DNA of 64,000 bases from Acetobacter sp. UBA5411 (GCF_002409645.1 NZ_DHNR01000028.1:87952-151951); one strand, 5' to 3'. Positions 8,843 through 18,689 are shown, counted from the stretch's first letter. Numbers and translations: made by a program. Notes: generated from the letters alone by a model not told the origin.

Positions 8843-10147
8843 TCAATCAGACATGGCCCCACGAAGCCCAAGCGCCTTCACGGCGGCGACGCCGGAGCGA
8901 ATGGAACCGTCAATGGTGGCGGGCAAACCCGTCGCCGTCCAGTCCCCCGCCAGCGCCAGATTGACAAGCCCTGTCGCAGCACCGGGCCGTTTCCGCAACT
9001 GCGCGGGGGTGGCGGCGAAGGTTGCGCGCTTCTCCCACACCAGTCGCTGCAAGGGCGGCTCAGCGGATAGCGGTCCTGCCAGAAGTCCGTCCATCGCCTG
9101 ACTCACTTCCTGCCAGATCTGCCGTCCAAGCTCCTCGGGATCCCGGTCGGCGTAACGGTTCGCCGCGCTGACCGTGACCGAGAGGATGTCATCCTTGAGG
9201 AAAATCCACTCCGTCACGGCACCGACGACACCGACAAAGCGGGTCTTCGCAAACGCCCCCACCGGCACCGGTGGACGCTCAAGACGGAAATGCGCGTTGA
9301 AAATGCCTTCAAACTCATCGGGCACCACCAGAGCAGGCAGCGCCTCTTTCAGCAGACCAGCCGCCACAGGCGCGGTCACAGCCAGAATGACAACGTCATC
9401 CTCGCCAACCTCGATTCGTTCATCAGGGAAATTCAGGGCCGTAACGCGGCCGTTCATGGTTTCAATGCCGGTGACGCGCCGTCCGGTACGCACTTCCGCC
9501 TTCAGAATGGAAAGATGCGCCAGCGCCGGGTCGACCAGACTCTCGGACAGGCCCACCTTCGGGAAACGCGGCAGACAGGCGCGTCCTCCCTTGGCCAGCG
9601 ATTCGTTAATGACGTGGCCGAGCAGTGCCGCACTGGCTTCATCGCTCGGCGTGTTGAGAGCGGCGATGGAGAACGGATCAAGCAGGCGACGCGAGAATTC
9701 ACCCGGCAACAGACAGTCCGACACAACCTGATCCGGACTCGCACCGATAAGGCGTTGCAGACTGAGCAGTTCGCCGAGCCGCATACCGGGAACACGACGG
9801 GTCGGACTGAACACCCACCAAGGCACGCGCCCCATGGAGAGATCCAGTGTCCAGACACAGGGCTTCTGGAGATCGACAAACGGGAAAATCGGCTCGTCCG
9901 GCCCCTGTAACGTGTCCAGCGCGCCGATAAGTCCCATATAGCGGAAGACAGCTTCGTTCGCCGTCAGCAGCAGATGGTTGCCGTTGTCGATCCGGCAACC
10001 GAGCTTCTTGTCCTCATAGGAACGCGCCCGGCCACCACAGGCCGGTCCGGCCTCATGCACAATGACATGCTGGCCGCTACCCGCGACCTCCACGGCAGCC
10101 GAAAGTCCGGACAGACCACCACCGACAATATGAACCCGACGCGCCAT
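8843..10147 (-). CDS. hpnE: Hydroxysqualene dehydroxylase / squalene-associated FAD desaturase HpnE
   Basis: Last step from farnesyl-PP to squalene: it removes the hydroxyl group of hydroxysqualene made by HpnD and HpnC. 434 residues, amine-oxidase/phytoene-desaturase fold. The N-terminal FAD dinucleotide-binding motif VHIVGGGLSGLSAA is at 5-18, followed by the E-linked second motif EAGPACGGRARS; the C-terminal FAD motif LALAGDWTATGLPATIDGS is near 395. It starts seven bases after the hpnD stop. The CDE trio is the bacterial alternative to squalene synthase. Confidence 0.95.
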   Translation of the reverse strand: MARRVHIVGGGLSGLSAAVEVAGSGQHVIVHEAGPACGGRARSYEDKKLGCRIDNGNHLLLTANEAVFRYMGLIGALDTLQGPDEPIFPFVDLQKPCVWTLDLSMGRVPWWVFSPTRRVPGMRLGELLSLQRLIGASPDQVVSDCLLPGEFSRRLLDPFSIAALNTPSDEASAALLGHVINESLAKGGRACLPRFPKVGLSESLVDPALAHLSILKAEVRTGRRVTGIETMNGRVTALNFPDERIEVGEDDVVILAVTAPVAAGLLKEALPALVVPDEFEGIFNAHFRLERPPVPVGAFAKTRFVGVVGAVTEWIFLKDDILSVTVSAANRYADRDPEELGRQIWQEVSQAMDGLLAGPLSAEPPLQRLVWEKRATFAATPAQLRKRPGAATGLVNLALAGDWTATGLPATIDGSIRSGVAAVKALGLRGAMSD

Positions 10148-10153
10148 CCCTGA

Positions 10154-11056
10154 TCAGGCCGCGAAAGCCTGCACGACGCCAACCGCCTTGCTGACCTTGG
10201 AAACCGCCAGCGGCGTGCGAACATGATCCCAGCCACGCTTCATCAGCGCATTCAGGATCGACAGATAACAGCCGCCCATCATGCGAGCCGGCACCATCGC
10301 CTTGCGATCACATTTCTTCATGGCACGGAAGGCCTGCCGGAAGTGATCCTGAGCCCGGACCGCCAGAATCTGCATCACACCCGCGAGGCCAGGAGCCGAC
10401 AGAGCCTTCTGCGGATCGGCAGGCACATCAAAGCGGGCCAGCAGTTCCTTCGGCAGATACAGACGGCCAATCCGCGCGTCTTCAGCCACATCACGCAGAA
10501 TGTTGGTCAACTGGAGGGCGCGACCAAGGTGATAGGCAACCCGCTCGGCGTGCTTCGAACTGTCGCCGAACACATGCACGGAGAGCCGTCCGACAGCGGA
10601 GGCCACGCGATCACAATAAAGATCCAGCGTCTCTTCGGTCGGAGCCACGATCGGCCCTGTGGCGTCCATGATCATGCCGTCGATCACGTCGTCAAAATCT
10701 TTCTGCTTCAGCGAGAAGAAGCGGATGGAGGCATGCAGCACCCGGTCCAGCGCATCCTGCGGCTTGTCGTCGTAAAGGCGGCCAATGCGCTCACGCCACT
10801 CATTGAGGCGCGCTTCCCGGGCCTGTGCATGCTCCGGGCCGCTCAGGGACGGCACATCGCCGTCCGCGATGTCGTCCACCATCCGGCAGAAGGCATAGAT
10901 CGCATACATGCCATAACGACGGTATGGCGGCAGAATGCGCATTCCCGCCGCGAATGACGTTCCGGCCTGCCGCACGATGGCCTCGACCCGCGCAAGATCG
11001 GTCGGGTCACAGCCGAGCGGCGTGGGTTCGTCATGCGTTCCGATTACGTCAGTCAT
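10154..11056 (-). CDS. hpnD: Presqualene diphosphate synthase HpnD
   Basis: Condenses two farnesyl diphosphates to presqualene diphosphate. 300 residues of the squalene/phytoene synthase fold with the first Asp-rich motif (CRMVDDIADGD, about 62-72) and the second (LRDVAEDARIGRLYLP, near 185-200) both intact. YCDRVASAVGRLSVHVFG is the family signature between them. I use the ATG at 11056, preceded by GGGAAAGGA at good spacing, and not the in-frame codon nine residues upstream. The gene sits between hpnC (108 bases away) and hpnE. Confidence 0.95.
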   Translation of the reverse strand: MTDVIGTHDEPTPLGCDPTDLARVEAIVRQAGTSFAAGMRILPPYRRYGMYAIYAFCRMVDDIADGDVPSLSGPEHAQAREARLNEWRERIGRLYDDKPQDALDRVLHASIRFFSLKQKDFDDVIDGMIMDATGPIVAPTEETLDLYCDRVASAVGRLSVHVFGDSSKHAERVAYHLGRALQLTNILRDVAEDARIGRLYLPKELLARFDVPADPQKALSAPGLAGVMQILAVRAQDHFRQAFRAMKKCDRKAMVPARMMGGCYLSILNALMKRGWDHVRTPLAVSKVSKAVGVVQAFAA

Positions 11057-11164
11057 GGCATCCTTTCCCGGACGGTTCCGCACCGCCCAATAGTCCAGCG
11101 GGAGCAGACACTCCCCTGTCTTGTCAGTCCTGCCTGCCGGACCAATCCTGTTCTGGCAGGCATA

Positions 11165-12115
11165 TCAGTTCTTCCAGCTCCCGAGGGCCGCAACCGCCGC
11201 CCGTGCGAAATCAGCCTTTGTCAGCGCCACCCGTTCCGCCAGCGGATCTCCCACCCGCAGACGGGCCGCCAGCAGATGCGCCAGCCTTACAACAGCGCCG
11301 CAATACATCCGCATCCGGCGATCCCTTACATGACGCAGCAACCCGAGAGCCTCTTCGTTCAGGCGATCTGTCTCGTCGAGCAATATGTCGAAAACGCGAC
11401 GCAATGACGGGGAGGTCGTGTTTTCCAGAACAGCCTCTACACCGAGCCCCTGCGCCTCAAGAAGGTCCAGCGGCACATAGCACCGCTTCAGAAGGAGAAG
11501 GTCTTTCTGACAATCCTGAAGATGATTGAGAATCTGGAGTGACGTGCAGAGCGCGTCGGACGCCGGGAATGTCCTGTCACTCTCGCCATGCAGTCCCAGC
11601 AGAAAGCGCCCGACCGGATTCGCGGAGTAGCGGCAATAAAGGTCGAGTTCAGCCTGAGAGGCGTAGCGCGATTTGACGGCGTCTTCCCTGAACGCAACCA
11701 GCAGATCGGTTGCGACCTCGAACGGAAGCCCCGTGCGCAGCAGCATCTCCCGGACGCGTGCGGCGGAGCGGGCGTCCTTGCGGTCGGGCGCCTGAGCCCG
11801 ACCGTGTACGATGTCTTCCATCGCATCCAGCCGCGCCACCTTTTCCTCGGGTGTCAGCCGATCGCTGTCGGTCACGTCATCGCTGAAGCGGGCGAAATCA
11901 TAATAGGCATGCACATGGCTGCGCATGGCAGGCGCAAACAGCACCGAGCCGACCGGGAAATTCTCGTCTGACTGCCCCTTGCCGGACGAGACATCAGGCG
12001 CACGCCACGGATCAATTTTGTCACGGGCGACAGCAGCGCGCACGTCTTCAACTGACAGGCTTTCTGACAGAAGGGTTGGCTCCGCGTGTGCGGCTGATGA
12101 GGAATCCGGAAACAT
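11165..12115 (-). CDS. hpnC: Hydroxysqualene synthase HpnC
   Basis: Converts presqualene diphosphate to hydroxysqualene by loss of pyrophosphate and water capture. 316 residues, paralogous to HpnD. The first Asp motif reads FARFSDDVTDSDRL; the second, QDCQKDLLLLKRCYVPLDLL, is intact but spaced differently from HpnD, as is typical of HpnC. It is first in the compact hpnC-D-E-shc-hpnG block. No strong ribosome site precedes the ATG at 12115, but the upstream bases face the NUDIX gene, so the two starts share a small overlapping control region. Confidence 0.93.
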   Translation of the reverse strand: MFPDSSSAAHAEPTLLSESLSVEDVRAAVARDKIDPWRAPDVSSGKGQSDENFPVGSVLFAPAMRSHVHAYYDFARFSDDVTDSDRLTPEEKVARLDAMEDIVHGRAQAPDRKDARSAARVREMLLRTGLPFEVATDLLVAFREDAVKSRYASQAELDLYCRYSANPVGRFLLGLHGESDRTFPASDALCTSLQILNHLQDCQKDLLLLKRCYVPLDLLEAQGLGVEAVLENTTSPSLRRVFDILLDETDRLNEEALGLLRHVRDRRMRMYCGAVVRLAHLLAARLRVGDPLAERVALTKADFARAAVAALGSWKN

Positions 12116-12237
12116 GGCGGGGTGGTTTACACGCTCCGGAGCCTGCTGCCTACACTTACCACCACGTTACTTCCGCTGGATCACAGATGGACTGTCAGTG
12201 GCATCATCCGGCAAACAGATCGCAGGAGCATCTCATC

Positions 12238-12657
12238 ATGACAAATCCCCCTATTCCACGTGTCGGTTGCGGCGCTGCGATCTTCCGCAAAGACCAGCTT
12301 CTTCTTGTCAAAAGAAAGCGCAATCCCGAAGCCGGACACTGGGGTCTGCCCGGCGGCAAGGTCGATCCTTATGAAAAGGTCGCTGACACGGCGGCGCGTG
12401 AGATAGAGGAGGAACTAGGCATCCAGATCCAGGCTCCCGAACTGCTCTGTGTCGTGGACCAGATCGACAGAACAGCCGGACAACACTGGGTCGCGCCGGT
12501 TTTTCTGGTGGAAGCCTTTATCGGCGAACCCGCCATCCGTGAACCGGAAGCTCTCGCTGAAATGGGCTGGTTCGACCTGTCCTCCCTGCCCTCACCTCTC
12601 ACCGAGGCGACCCGGCAGGCGCTTCAGGCTCTTCAGGGACGTTCAGGATATCGCTGA
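12238..12657 (+). CDS. NUDIX hydrolase
   Basis: 139-residue NUDIX pyrophosphatase with a canonical Nudix box: G, five residues, E, seven residues, REIEEELG (GGKVDPYEK through REIEEELGI). All metal-binding glutamates are present. It most resembles MutT/ADP-ribose-type enzymes (RVGCGAAIFRKDQLLLVKR at the N-terminus); the substrate is not evident. The start at 12238 is preceded by GCAGGAG. It lies on the plus strand between hpnB and hpnC, interrupting the otherwise minus-strand hopanoid cluster. Confidence 0.9.
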   Translation: MTNPPIPRVGCGAAIFRKDQLLLVKRKRNPEAGHWGLPGGKVDPYEKVADTAAREIEEELGIQIQAPELLCVVDQIDRTAGQHWVAPVFLVEAFIGEPAIREPEALAEMGWFDLSSLPSPLTEATRQALQALQGRSGYR

Positions 12658-12725
12658 CAGAAAACGGTTCAACGACCAGCCATTGGCGGATTGCGGGCCT
12701 TAACCCGCAACCGTGCCCGCAGACA

Positions 12726-13880
12726 TCATCCTGCGTGGGTCGCCTCGGTGTAAGCCCGGTTCTTCCACCTCACGCCCCGACCGCGATGGTGATCGACAGC
12801 CGAGCCGACCGTCGCAGCCGTGTAGAATATCGCAACGACTGGCAGCAGCAGCGCCCAGAAAGGCGACATGCGGAAACGTCGCAGGGTCGGCATGTAGGAC
12901 GCCATCGACGCCATCCATGCCAGTGCCGCCAGCTTGCGGGCCTGCCCTTTCCCGAACAGTGCCAGAAAGACGGGCAGAATCCAGACGAGCAACATTCCCA
13001 GCACCGTTCCGACAAGGATCAACGGGGAGTAATGCAGCTGAACGTATGCCGTGCGGGCAATCATACGCCAGATGTCACGCGGATGCGGATAGGGGCGGAT
13101 CGAGCGTGCGAGACAGGAATGACCGAGATAGATCCGGCCACCCGAGCGCTTGACATGCGCTGCCAGCGTGCAGTCGTCGATCAGAGCACCGCGCAGGGCA
13201 GCAATACCGCCAATGCGGGTCAGCGCAGCACGGCGAATCAGGATTGTGCCGCCCGCCGCCGCTGCTGTCCGGCTTTTAGGATCAGCCACCTTGGCGAAGG
13301 GATACAGCAGCGCGAAGAAAAACACGAAAGCTGGCACCAGCGCCTTTTCAGCCGCGCTGACGCAGTTCAGTTCCACCATTTCGGACACCATATCGAGCCC
13401 TTCACGCTCGGCTTTTTCCACCAGCGTGGAGATATGGGCCGGATCGTGCTCGATATCGGCGTCCGTCAGCAGAATGTAGCCATCATCTTCAGGACACTCT
13501 GCCCGGACACGCGCCACCCCCTGTTCGACGGCCCAGAGCTTGCCACTCCAGGCTTCGTCAGGACGATGCTGCCCGTCCACAACCGTCAGTTTGCCTTGTG
13601 GGTCCGGCAGACCCCGCGCCAGATCCCCCGTGCCGCCCGAGCTGCGGTCGTCAGTCAGGACAATGCGATACTGTCCTGCGTAATCCTGCGTCAGAAGTGA
13701 CGAGAGGCAGGATTTTATGGACTCAGCCTCATCCCGCGCAGGCACCACCACACTGACCGGAGGCAGTGTTTTATGTGCCTTTCCGGGGCGCAGAATGGGG
13801 CCAGCCTGCCAGAATCGTCCATGAAAGCCGAGAAGAGCAGTCCAGATCAGTGCCGAGAGACCGGCCAGATAAACCAGCAT
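12726..13880 (-). CDS. hpnB: Hopene-associated glycosyltransferase HpnB
   Basis: 384-residue membrane-bound GT2 enzyme found only in hopanoid clusters; its exact acceptor is unsettled, but it is placed in side-chain glycosylation. An N-terminal membrane segment (MLVYLAGLSALIWTALLGF) is followed by the GT-A domain (VSVVVPARDEAES, then LTDDRSSGGT and LLTDADIEHDP as the DxD site), then a long hydrophobic C-terminal region with three or four membrane segments (for example SPLILVGTVLGMLLVWILPV). It starts 12 bases after the hpnA stop, so hpnA-hpnB form one transcription unit. Confidence 0.93.
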   Translation of the reverse strand: MLVYLAGLSALIWTALLGFHGRFWQAGPILRPGKAHKTLPPVSVVVPARDEAESIKSCLSSLLTQDYAGQYRIVLTDDRSSGGTGDLARGLPDPQGKLTVVDGQHRPDEAWSGKLWAVEQGVARVRAECPEDDGYILLTDADIEHDPAHISTLVEKAEREGLDMVSEMVELNCVSAAEKALVPAFVFFFALLYPFAKVADPKSRTAAAAGGTILIRRAALTRIGGIAALRGALIDDCTLAAHVKRSGGRIYLGHSCLARSIRPYPHPRDIWRMIARTAYVQLHYSPLILVGTVLGMLLVWILPVFLALFGKGQARKLAALAWMASMASYMPTLRRFRMSPFWALLLPVVAIFYTAATVGSAVDHHRGRGVRWKNRAYTEATHAG

Positions 13881-13892
13881 ACGTCCCCGCTC

Positions 13893-14888
13893 TTATTTCA
13901 GCATACCAGCCTGACGGAACCAGTCTATCGCGTCCTTGACGGCGTCATACGCCGGACGTGGCGCATAGCCGAGCTCGTGAATAGCCTTGTCCGAGGAGAA
14001 GAACATCTTCTTGCGTGACATCGCCAGCATCTCCCGCGTCACGCGGGGTTCGATGCCAAATTTGCGGGACAGCCATTCGGACGCCACAGCAACCGGCCAG
14101 ATCACCTCCTGCGGCAGGACAATCCGGGGCGGCTTCACATGCGCGATTTCCGCGACCATGCGGAACAGGTCGCCCAGCAGGTAGTTCTGACCGCCAAGGA
14201 TATACTGCTCACCCACGACGCCGCGCTCCAGAGCCAGCGCATGACCTTCCGCTACATCATCGACATGCACGATATTCACGCCTGTATCGACATAGGCGGG
14301 CATCCGGCCTGCAGCGCAGTCGAGAATCATCTGTCCCGTCGGTGTCGGCTTGATATCGCGCGGACCGACGGGCGTGGACGGATTGACGACGACGGCCTTC
14401 AGTCCTTGATCGCGCACCATGCGAAGGACTTCCTGCTCGGCACGATATTTGGACTTCTTGTAAATGCCGATGACAGAGTGCTCGTTAACAGGCGTTTCTT
14501 CCGTCGAGATCGTGCCGTCACCGATCAATCCCAGCGCCGCGACTGAAGAACAATAGACGATCTTTTCCACGCCAGCAGCCTGAGCGGCCTGCATGAGCAG
14601 ACGGGTGCCCTCGACATTCGCCGCCATCATCGGAGCCGGATCAGGCACCCACAAACGGTAGTCCGCCGCGACATGAAAGACGTAACGACAGCCCTCGACC
14701 GCCTTCGCAAAACTGGCAGGATTGGAAAGATCGCCTTCCACCAGTTCGGCTGGCATATCAGCGATATTGCGCCGATCGCTACCGGCACGGACCATCAGGC
14801 GCAGGGCATGACCACGAGCCAGAAGCACGCGGGCCACAGCAGAGCCCACGAAGCCGGTAGCTCCTGTCACAAGAGTTGGCGCGGTCAT
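13893..14888 (-). CDS. hpnA: Hopanoid-associated sugar epimerase HpnA
   Basis: 331-residue extended short-chain dehydrogenase/epimerase. NAD-binding TGATGFVGSAVARVL lies at the N-terminus, VFHVAADYRLW follows, and the catalytic YKKSK tetrad motif (Y, three residues, K) is near residue 144. HpnA family members sit with hpnB and are thought to act on the sugar added to the hopanoid side chain. AAAGGGA precedes the ATG. First gene of the minus-strand hpnA-hpnB unit and divergent from hpnL. Confidence 0.93.
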   Translation of the reverse strand: MTAPTLVTGATGFVGSAVARVLLARGHALRLMVRAGSDRRNIADMPAELVEGDLSNPASFAKAVEGCRYVFHVAADYRLWVPDPAPMMAANVEGTRLLMQAAQAAGVEKIVYCSSVAALGLIGDGTISTEETPVNEHSVIGIYKKSKYRAEQEVLRMVRDQGLKAVVVNPSTPVGPRDIKPTPTGQMILDCAAGRMPAYVDTGVNIVHVDDVAEGHALALERGVVGEQYILGGQNYLLGDLFRMVAEIAHVKPPRIVLPQEVIWPVAVASEWLSRKFGIEPRVTREMLAMSRKKMFFSSDKAIHELGYAPRPAYDAVKDAIDWFRQAGMLK

Positions 14889-15153
14889 GGAATCCCTTTC
14901 CCCTCAGGCATCATGGTCAAAACATGTCATTCTGCTTTATCCTGAGGAGGATGGTTTAGACCAGAGGGGCACGATAAAAGCCTGCAGCCCTGTTACACTG
15001 GCGCATTCCGACCGGGTAGTGTAAGGACTTCGCCCTGTTTTGGAGAAGGGTCGCACATGCCGTGCCGGACCTCCTATTTCGATCTTTTCCGGACAGATTC
15101 GCCTCGCGTCCGGCCGAAGCCATGAGCGACAACCGACGGATGGTCTGATACTC

Positions 15154-16209
15154 TTGAAAAAACTTACCATCCTTCTCACCCTCCTCGGGCTTGCCGCGAT
15201 TACGGCTGCAATGGCGTGGAACGGCTTTGACTCCGTCGTGGCGGCTGTCTCACGGATCGGCCTTGTCGGTTTTCTCCTGACGATCCTGGCACAGCTCGCC
15301 GTGGACGCCGTTCTTGGCTGCGCCTGGTATGCGGCGTTTCCCTCCATGACCTACAGGCATCTGATGGTCGCCCGCATGATCAGGGACGCCGCCTCGACCT
15401 GTCTTCCCTTTTCCCAGCTGGGCGGCATCGTGCTCGGCATCCGCGCCACCAGCCGTCACCACGCCGTGGAAACCTCCTCGATCGAATGGCCGGAAGCCGC
15501 GTGCGCCAATGTGGTCGACATCACGACAGAGGTGCTGGGACAGATTGTCTTCATCCTGCTGGCCGTCACGCTTCTGGCCGTCGGCAGCGCGTCCAATCCG
15601 CTGGTCAAGCCCGTCATCATCGGCGCTCTTCTGCTCACTGCGGGCGCTACCGGTTTCATCTGGACGCAGCAGCGCGGTGGAACAGCCGTAAAACGCACGG
15701 TGCGCCTGCTGGGCAAACACATTGCCGGACAATGGCAGACGACGGTCATGGACGGTGCCGGAACCTTGCAGGACTGGATGGAGAGGGCATGGTCGCACCC
15801 TGGCCGGATTTCCGCTTCCGCCGCCATTCATCTCGTCGGGTGGATCTGTAGCGCAGGCGTGCTCTGGCTGACCGTTTACCTGATGGGGGCCTCTCTGAGT
15901 TTTCCTGACGCCATCGCCATTGAAGGCGTCACCTGCGGTCTGATGTCGGCTTCCTTTCTGGTTCCCGCCGCCCTTGGCGTGCAGGAAGGCGCTTATATGA
16001 CGCTGGGCCACGCTTTCGGACTGGACGCTTCCCTCTGCCTCGCCTTGTCCCTGCTGCGTCGTGGTCGGGAAATCAGCATTGGAATCCCCATGCTGGTATG
16101 GTGGCAGTATTCGGAGATGCGGGCGCTCAAAGCCCGCACAGCGAAAACGGAGGCCCGGACTCTTCCGGACCGGATGCCCGACGCCCTGACAGACACGACG
16201 GAAGGATGA
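15154..16209 (+). CDS. hpnL: Hopanoid-associated integral membrane protein HpnL
   Basis: About 351 residues with seven to eight membrane segments (KKLTILLTLLGLAAITAAMAW first). Features of the HpnL / lysylphosphatidylglycerol-synthetase-like membrane family are PFSQLGGIVLGIRA and the late VPAALGVQEGAYMTLG motif. It probably flips or transports a hopanoid intermediate. The start is uncertain: no ATG is well placed. I chose TTG at 15154 just before LKKLTILLTLL; a TTG at 15040 would add 38 residues of non-hydrophobic leader. Its stop overlaps tyrA's start region, so the two are coupled. Confidence 0.85.
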   Translation: MKKLTILLTLLGLAAITAAMAWNGFDSVVAAVSRIGLVGFLLTILAQLAVDAVLGCAWYAAFPSMTYRHLMVARMIRDAASTCLPFSQLGGIVLGIRATSRHHAVETSSIEWPEAACANVVDITTEVLGQIVFILLAVTLLAVGSASNPLVKPVIIGALLLTAGATGFIWTQQRGGTAVKRTVRLLGKHIAGQWQTTVMDGAGTLQDWMERAWSHPGRISASAAIHLVGWICSAGVLWLTVYLMGASLSFPDAIAIEGVTCGLMSASFLVPAALGVQEGAYMTLGHAFGLDASLCLALSLLRRGREISIGIPMLVWWQYSEMRALKARTAKTEARTLPDRMPDALTDTTEG

Positions 16210-16214
16210 TGCCT

Positions 16215-17120
16215 ATGACCGATTCTTCCGACGCATCCACTCCTCTGTTCGACACGCTGGTCGTCATCGGCCCGGGTCTGATCGGAGCCTCCGTGCTGCA
16301 TCGCGCCCGACGCGACAGGACGATTGCACGACGTCTCATAGCCGTGGACATCAATCCGGCGTTTCGTGAGCGTGTGCGCGAACTTGGCATTGCTGATGAG
16401 GTCACAGGCGATGCGGCTGCTGCCGTCGCCGACGCTGACTGCGTGATGCTCTGCGTGCCGGTCGGCGCGATGGGCGAAGTCGCCGCAACCGTCATCCCGG
16501 CCATGAAGCCCGGTGCGATTCTGACGGATACCGGCTCGACCAAAGTGGCTGTGATCGAGGCCATTCGTCCCTTTCTCCGCCCGGACGTTCCCTATGTTCC
16601 GGCACATCCGATGGCCGGCACGGAATATTCCGGACCGGATGCCGGGTTCGCCACGCTCTTCGATAATCGCTGGTGCCTGCTGACTCCGCTGCCGGACAGC
16701 ACGCCGGACAGTGTTGAAGCCATCACGACGCTCTGGCAGCTTTGCGGCGCCCGCACACGGGATATGACGCCGGAACACCACGACAGGGTGTGCGCCATCG
16801 TCAGCCATCTCCCCCATCTGCTGGCCTTCACCATTTGCGGAACGGCAGACGATCTGGCTGATGAAACCCGCTCCGAAGTGCTGGAATTCGCAGCCAGCGG
16901 CTTTCGCGATTTCACGCGAATCGCAGCATCCGATCCCATCATGTGGCGGGACATCTTTCTGTCCAATCGGGAAGCCATTCTGGAAATGCTGTCACGGTTT
17001 CTGGAGGATGCTCAGGCGATGGCCCGCGCAATCCGCTGGGGCGATTCCGATTATATCGTGGACCGGATCGAGCGCGGACGCAGCATCCGGCGCAGTCTGC
17101 TGGAAAACCGTCAGGCCTGA
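16215..17120 (+). CDS. tyrA: Prephenate/arogenate dehydrogenase
   Basis: Makes 4-hydroxyphenylpyruvate (or tyrosine from arogenate) in the tyrosine pathway. 301 residues: NAD(P)-binding VVIGPGLIGASVL at the N-terminus, DTGSTKVAVIEA, the catalytic HPMAGTEYSGP loop near residue 130, and a helical C-terminal dimerisation domain (SHLPHLLAFTICG and FRDFTRIAASDP). Three ATGs cluster at 16206-16217; GGAAGGA gives good spacing only to the one at 16215. It is coupled to hpnL. It overlaps the convergent GT87 gene by 10 bases. Confidence 0.9.
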   Translation: MTDSSDASTPLFDTLVVIGPGLIGASVLHRARRDRTIARRLIAVDINPAFRERVRELGIADEVTGDAAAAVADADCVMLCVPVGAMGEVAATVIPAMKPGAILTDTGSTKVAVIEAIRPFLRPDVPYVPAHPMAGTEYSGPDAGFATLFDNRWCLLTPLPDSTPDSVEAITTLWQLCGARTRDMTPEHHDRVCAIVSHLPHLLAFTICGTADDLADETRSEVLEFAASGFRDFTRIAASDPIMWRDIFLSNREAILEMLSRFLEDAQAMARAIRWGDSDYIVDRIERGRSIRRSLLENRQA

Positions 17121-18457
17121 ACGCCACCACTGCTCCGTGTAGCCACAGGCGCGGCTTCCGGGTGCCGCCGACTGAGCCGGTTTGTCTTCGATACGATAAT
17201 CCGTTTGAGATCCGACCATTTGTCCGGAGCGATGCGCCGCGCCAACACGCACAGCAGAGCCGCACAGATAATCGGTGTGGGACCGACATGCGTCAGCTCA
17301 GCAAACAGCCTTGCCCCCAGCAGATAGATATAGGCCAGAAACAGAATAAATTTCTCGCCTGACCACCAGCCAGTCCGCTGCGCCTGCAACAGCAGCCATC
17401 CCATCGGAAACGCCAGACAGGCCAGATCGTAATCCAGCAGGAATGGTGAACAGAACGGCATCGCGGCGATCATCACCGCCACCTGTCCGGATGCGACCGC
17501 CCTCTCGCCAAGCTCGGCCACACGCCTGCGCAAATGGGCTACAAGCCATCCAGCGAGGCTCAAAGCCGATACCGCCGCCGTTATCTGCGCGCCATAAGCC
17601 AGCCATGCAGGCGCATGCAGCAGATGCGCGGCGGCAAAGACACTCTGCATTTTCCATGACTGGACATAGCCGTGCGAGAACGCCCCCTGAGCCTCATGGC
17701 TCATGCGCAGAAAGCCGTTCCAGCTGACAGCGCCAAAAGCGAGCCATGACGCCGCAATCAGGCCCAGACCGGAGCATATTCCGCCAGCAACAGCATGCCA
17801 TCGCCGGGCGCAAAGCAGGACCACTGGTGCTGCCACCAGCAATTGCGGCTTGATCACCAACCCACCAAGGCACAGCCCCGCCACAAAAGGATGCTCCGCC
17901 AGCAGCACCATGGCCCAGCCGAACAAAGAACCGGTGAGAAGACCGTTCTGCCCATTCGCCACACCGATCACCAATCCCGGAAAGGCCAGAATCGGCAGAA
18001 GCGCCCAGCGGTGCGGCAACAGCCGCCGAAGGGCGCGCACGAAGAGAGTGCCCGTGAGGATCAGAAACAGCGCGACCGAGAGACGGTAAGGCACCAGCGC
18101 GAGCGGCACGCAAACCAGCAGAAAGGTCGGAGGGTAATAGAAAGCAAAGTTGCCGAAGGAGAGACCGGGAAAAGCGGCAAGCTCAACCAGATGGTGCTTC
18201 GCGCTGTCATATATCTCGGCCACATGCCCCTGCAGCACCTGCCGGGAAGCCGCCCAGAAACTGACGAAATCGGCGCAGATCGGCTGCCCCTCGAAATCGG
18301 TGCCCCAATGTGAAACCACGATGATGGAAAGAAACAGGCCCCATCCGTAGACACCAAGGATGCGACAATACGCCAGCGCCCGCCCGCGATTCAGCCAGTC
18401 AGCCTGTAGAAGGGTTCGCCCGAGCGCAGCTTTCAGTCTCTTTGGCCGCCTGTCCAT
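17111..18457 (-). CDS. GT87-type polyprenyl-phosphate-dependent glycosyltransferase (membrane)
   Basis: 448-residue protein with about ten transmembrane segments, of the DUF2029/GT87 family (mannosyl- or arabinosyltransferase type GT-C fold). Signatures are an acidic residue after the first membrane helix (CADFVSFWAASRQVLQG), YPPTFLLVCVPLALVPY and ANGQNGLLTGSLFGWAMVLL, which in GT87 proteins form the catalytic and repeat regions. The donor would be a lipid-linked sugar; the acceptor is unknown. Tail-to-tail with tyrA with a 10-base overlap. Confidence 0.82.
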   Translation of the reverse strand: MDRRPKRLKAALGRTLLQADWLNRGRALAYCRILGVYGWGLFLSIIVVSHWGTDFEGQPICADFVSFWAASRQVLQGHVAEIYDSAKHHLVELAAFPGLSFGNFAFYYPPTFLLVCVPLALVPYRLSVALFLILTGTLFVRALRRLLPHRWALLPILAFPGLVIGVANGQNGLLTGSLFGWAMVLLAEHPFVAGLCLGGLVIKPQLLVAAPVVLLCARRWHAVAGGICSGLGLIAASWLAFGAVSWNGFLRMSHEAQGAFSHGYVQSWKMQSVFAAAHLLHAPAWLAYGAQITAAVSALSLAGWLVAHLRRRVAELGERAVASGQVAVMIAAMPFCSPFLLDYDLACLAFPMGWLLLQAQRTGWWSGEKFILFLAYIYLLGARLFAELTHVGPTPIICAALLCVLARRIAPDKWSDLKRIIVSKTNRLSRRHPEAAPVATRSSGGVQA

Positions 18458-18689
18458 ACCTTGCCTGATGCGATGATATTTTCCGGCACCATCAGACAGA
18501 AAGGTTAACGAATTACTGTTTTATTCAGACGGCATGACATTGGGTGATGATTTTTAATCTTGTCATCGCATCAAACGACCATGTGAATACGTCCATGTGA
18601 CACGCAGACAATGCAGACATATGATGCCGTGCTTACAAAAGCAGAACACGGCCTCTATTCAATATGAAGGGGTCAAGGAGTTCCGGAAC

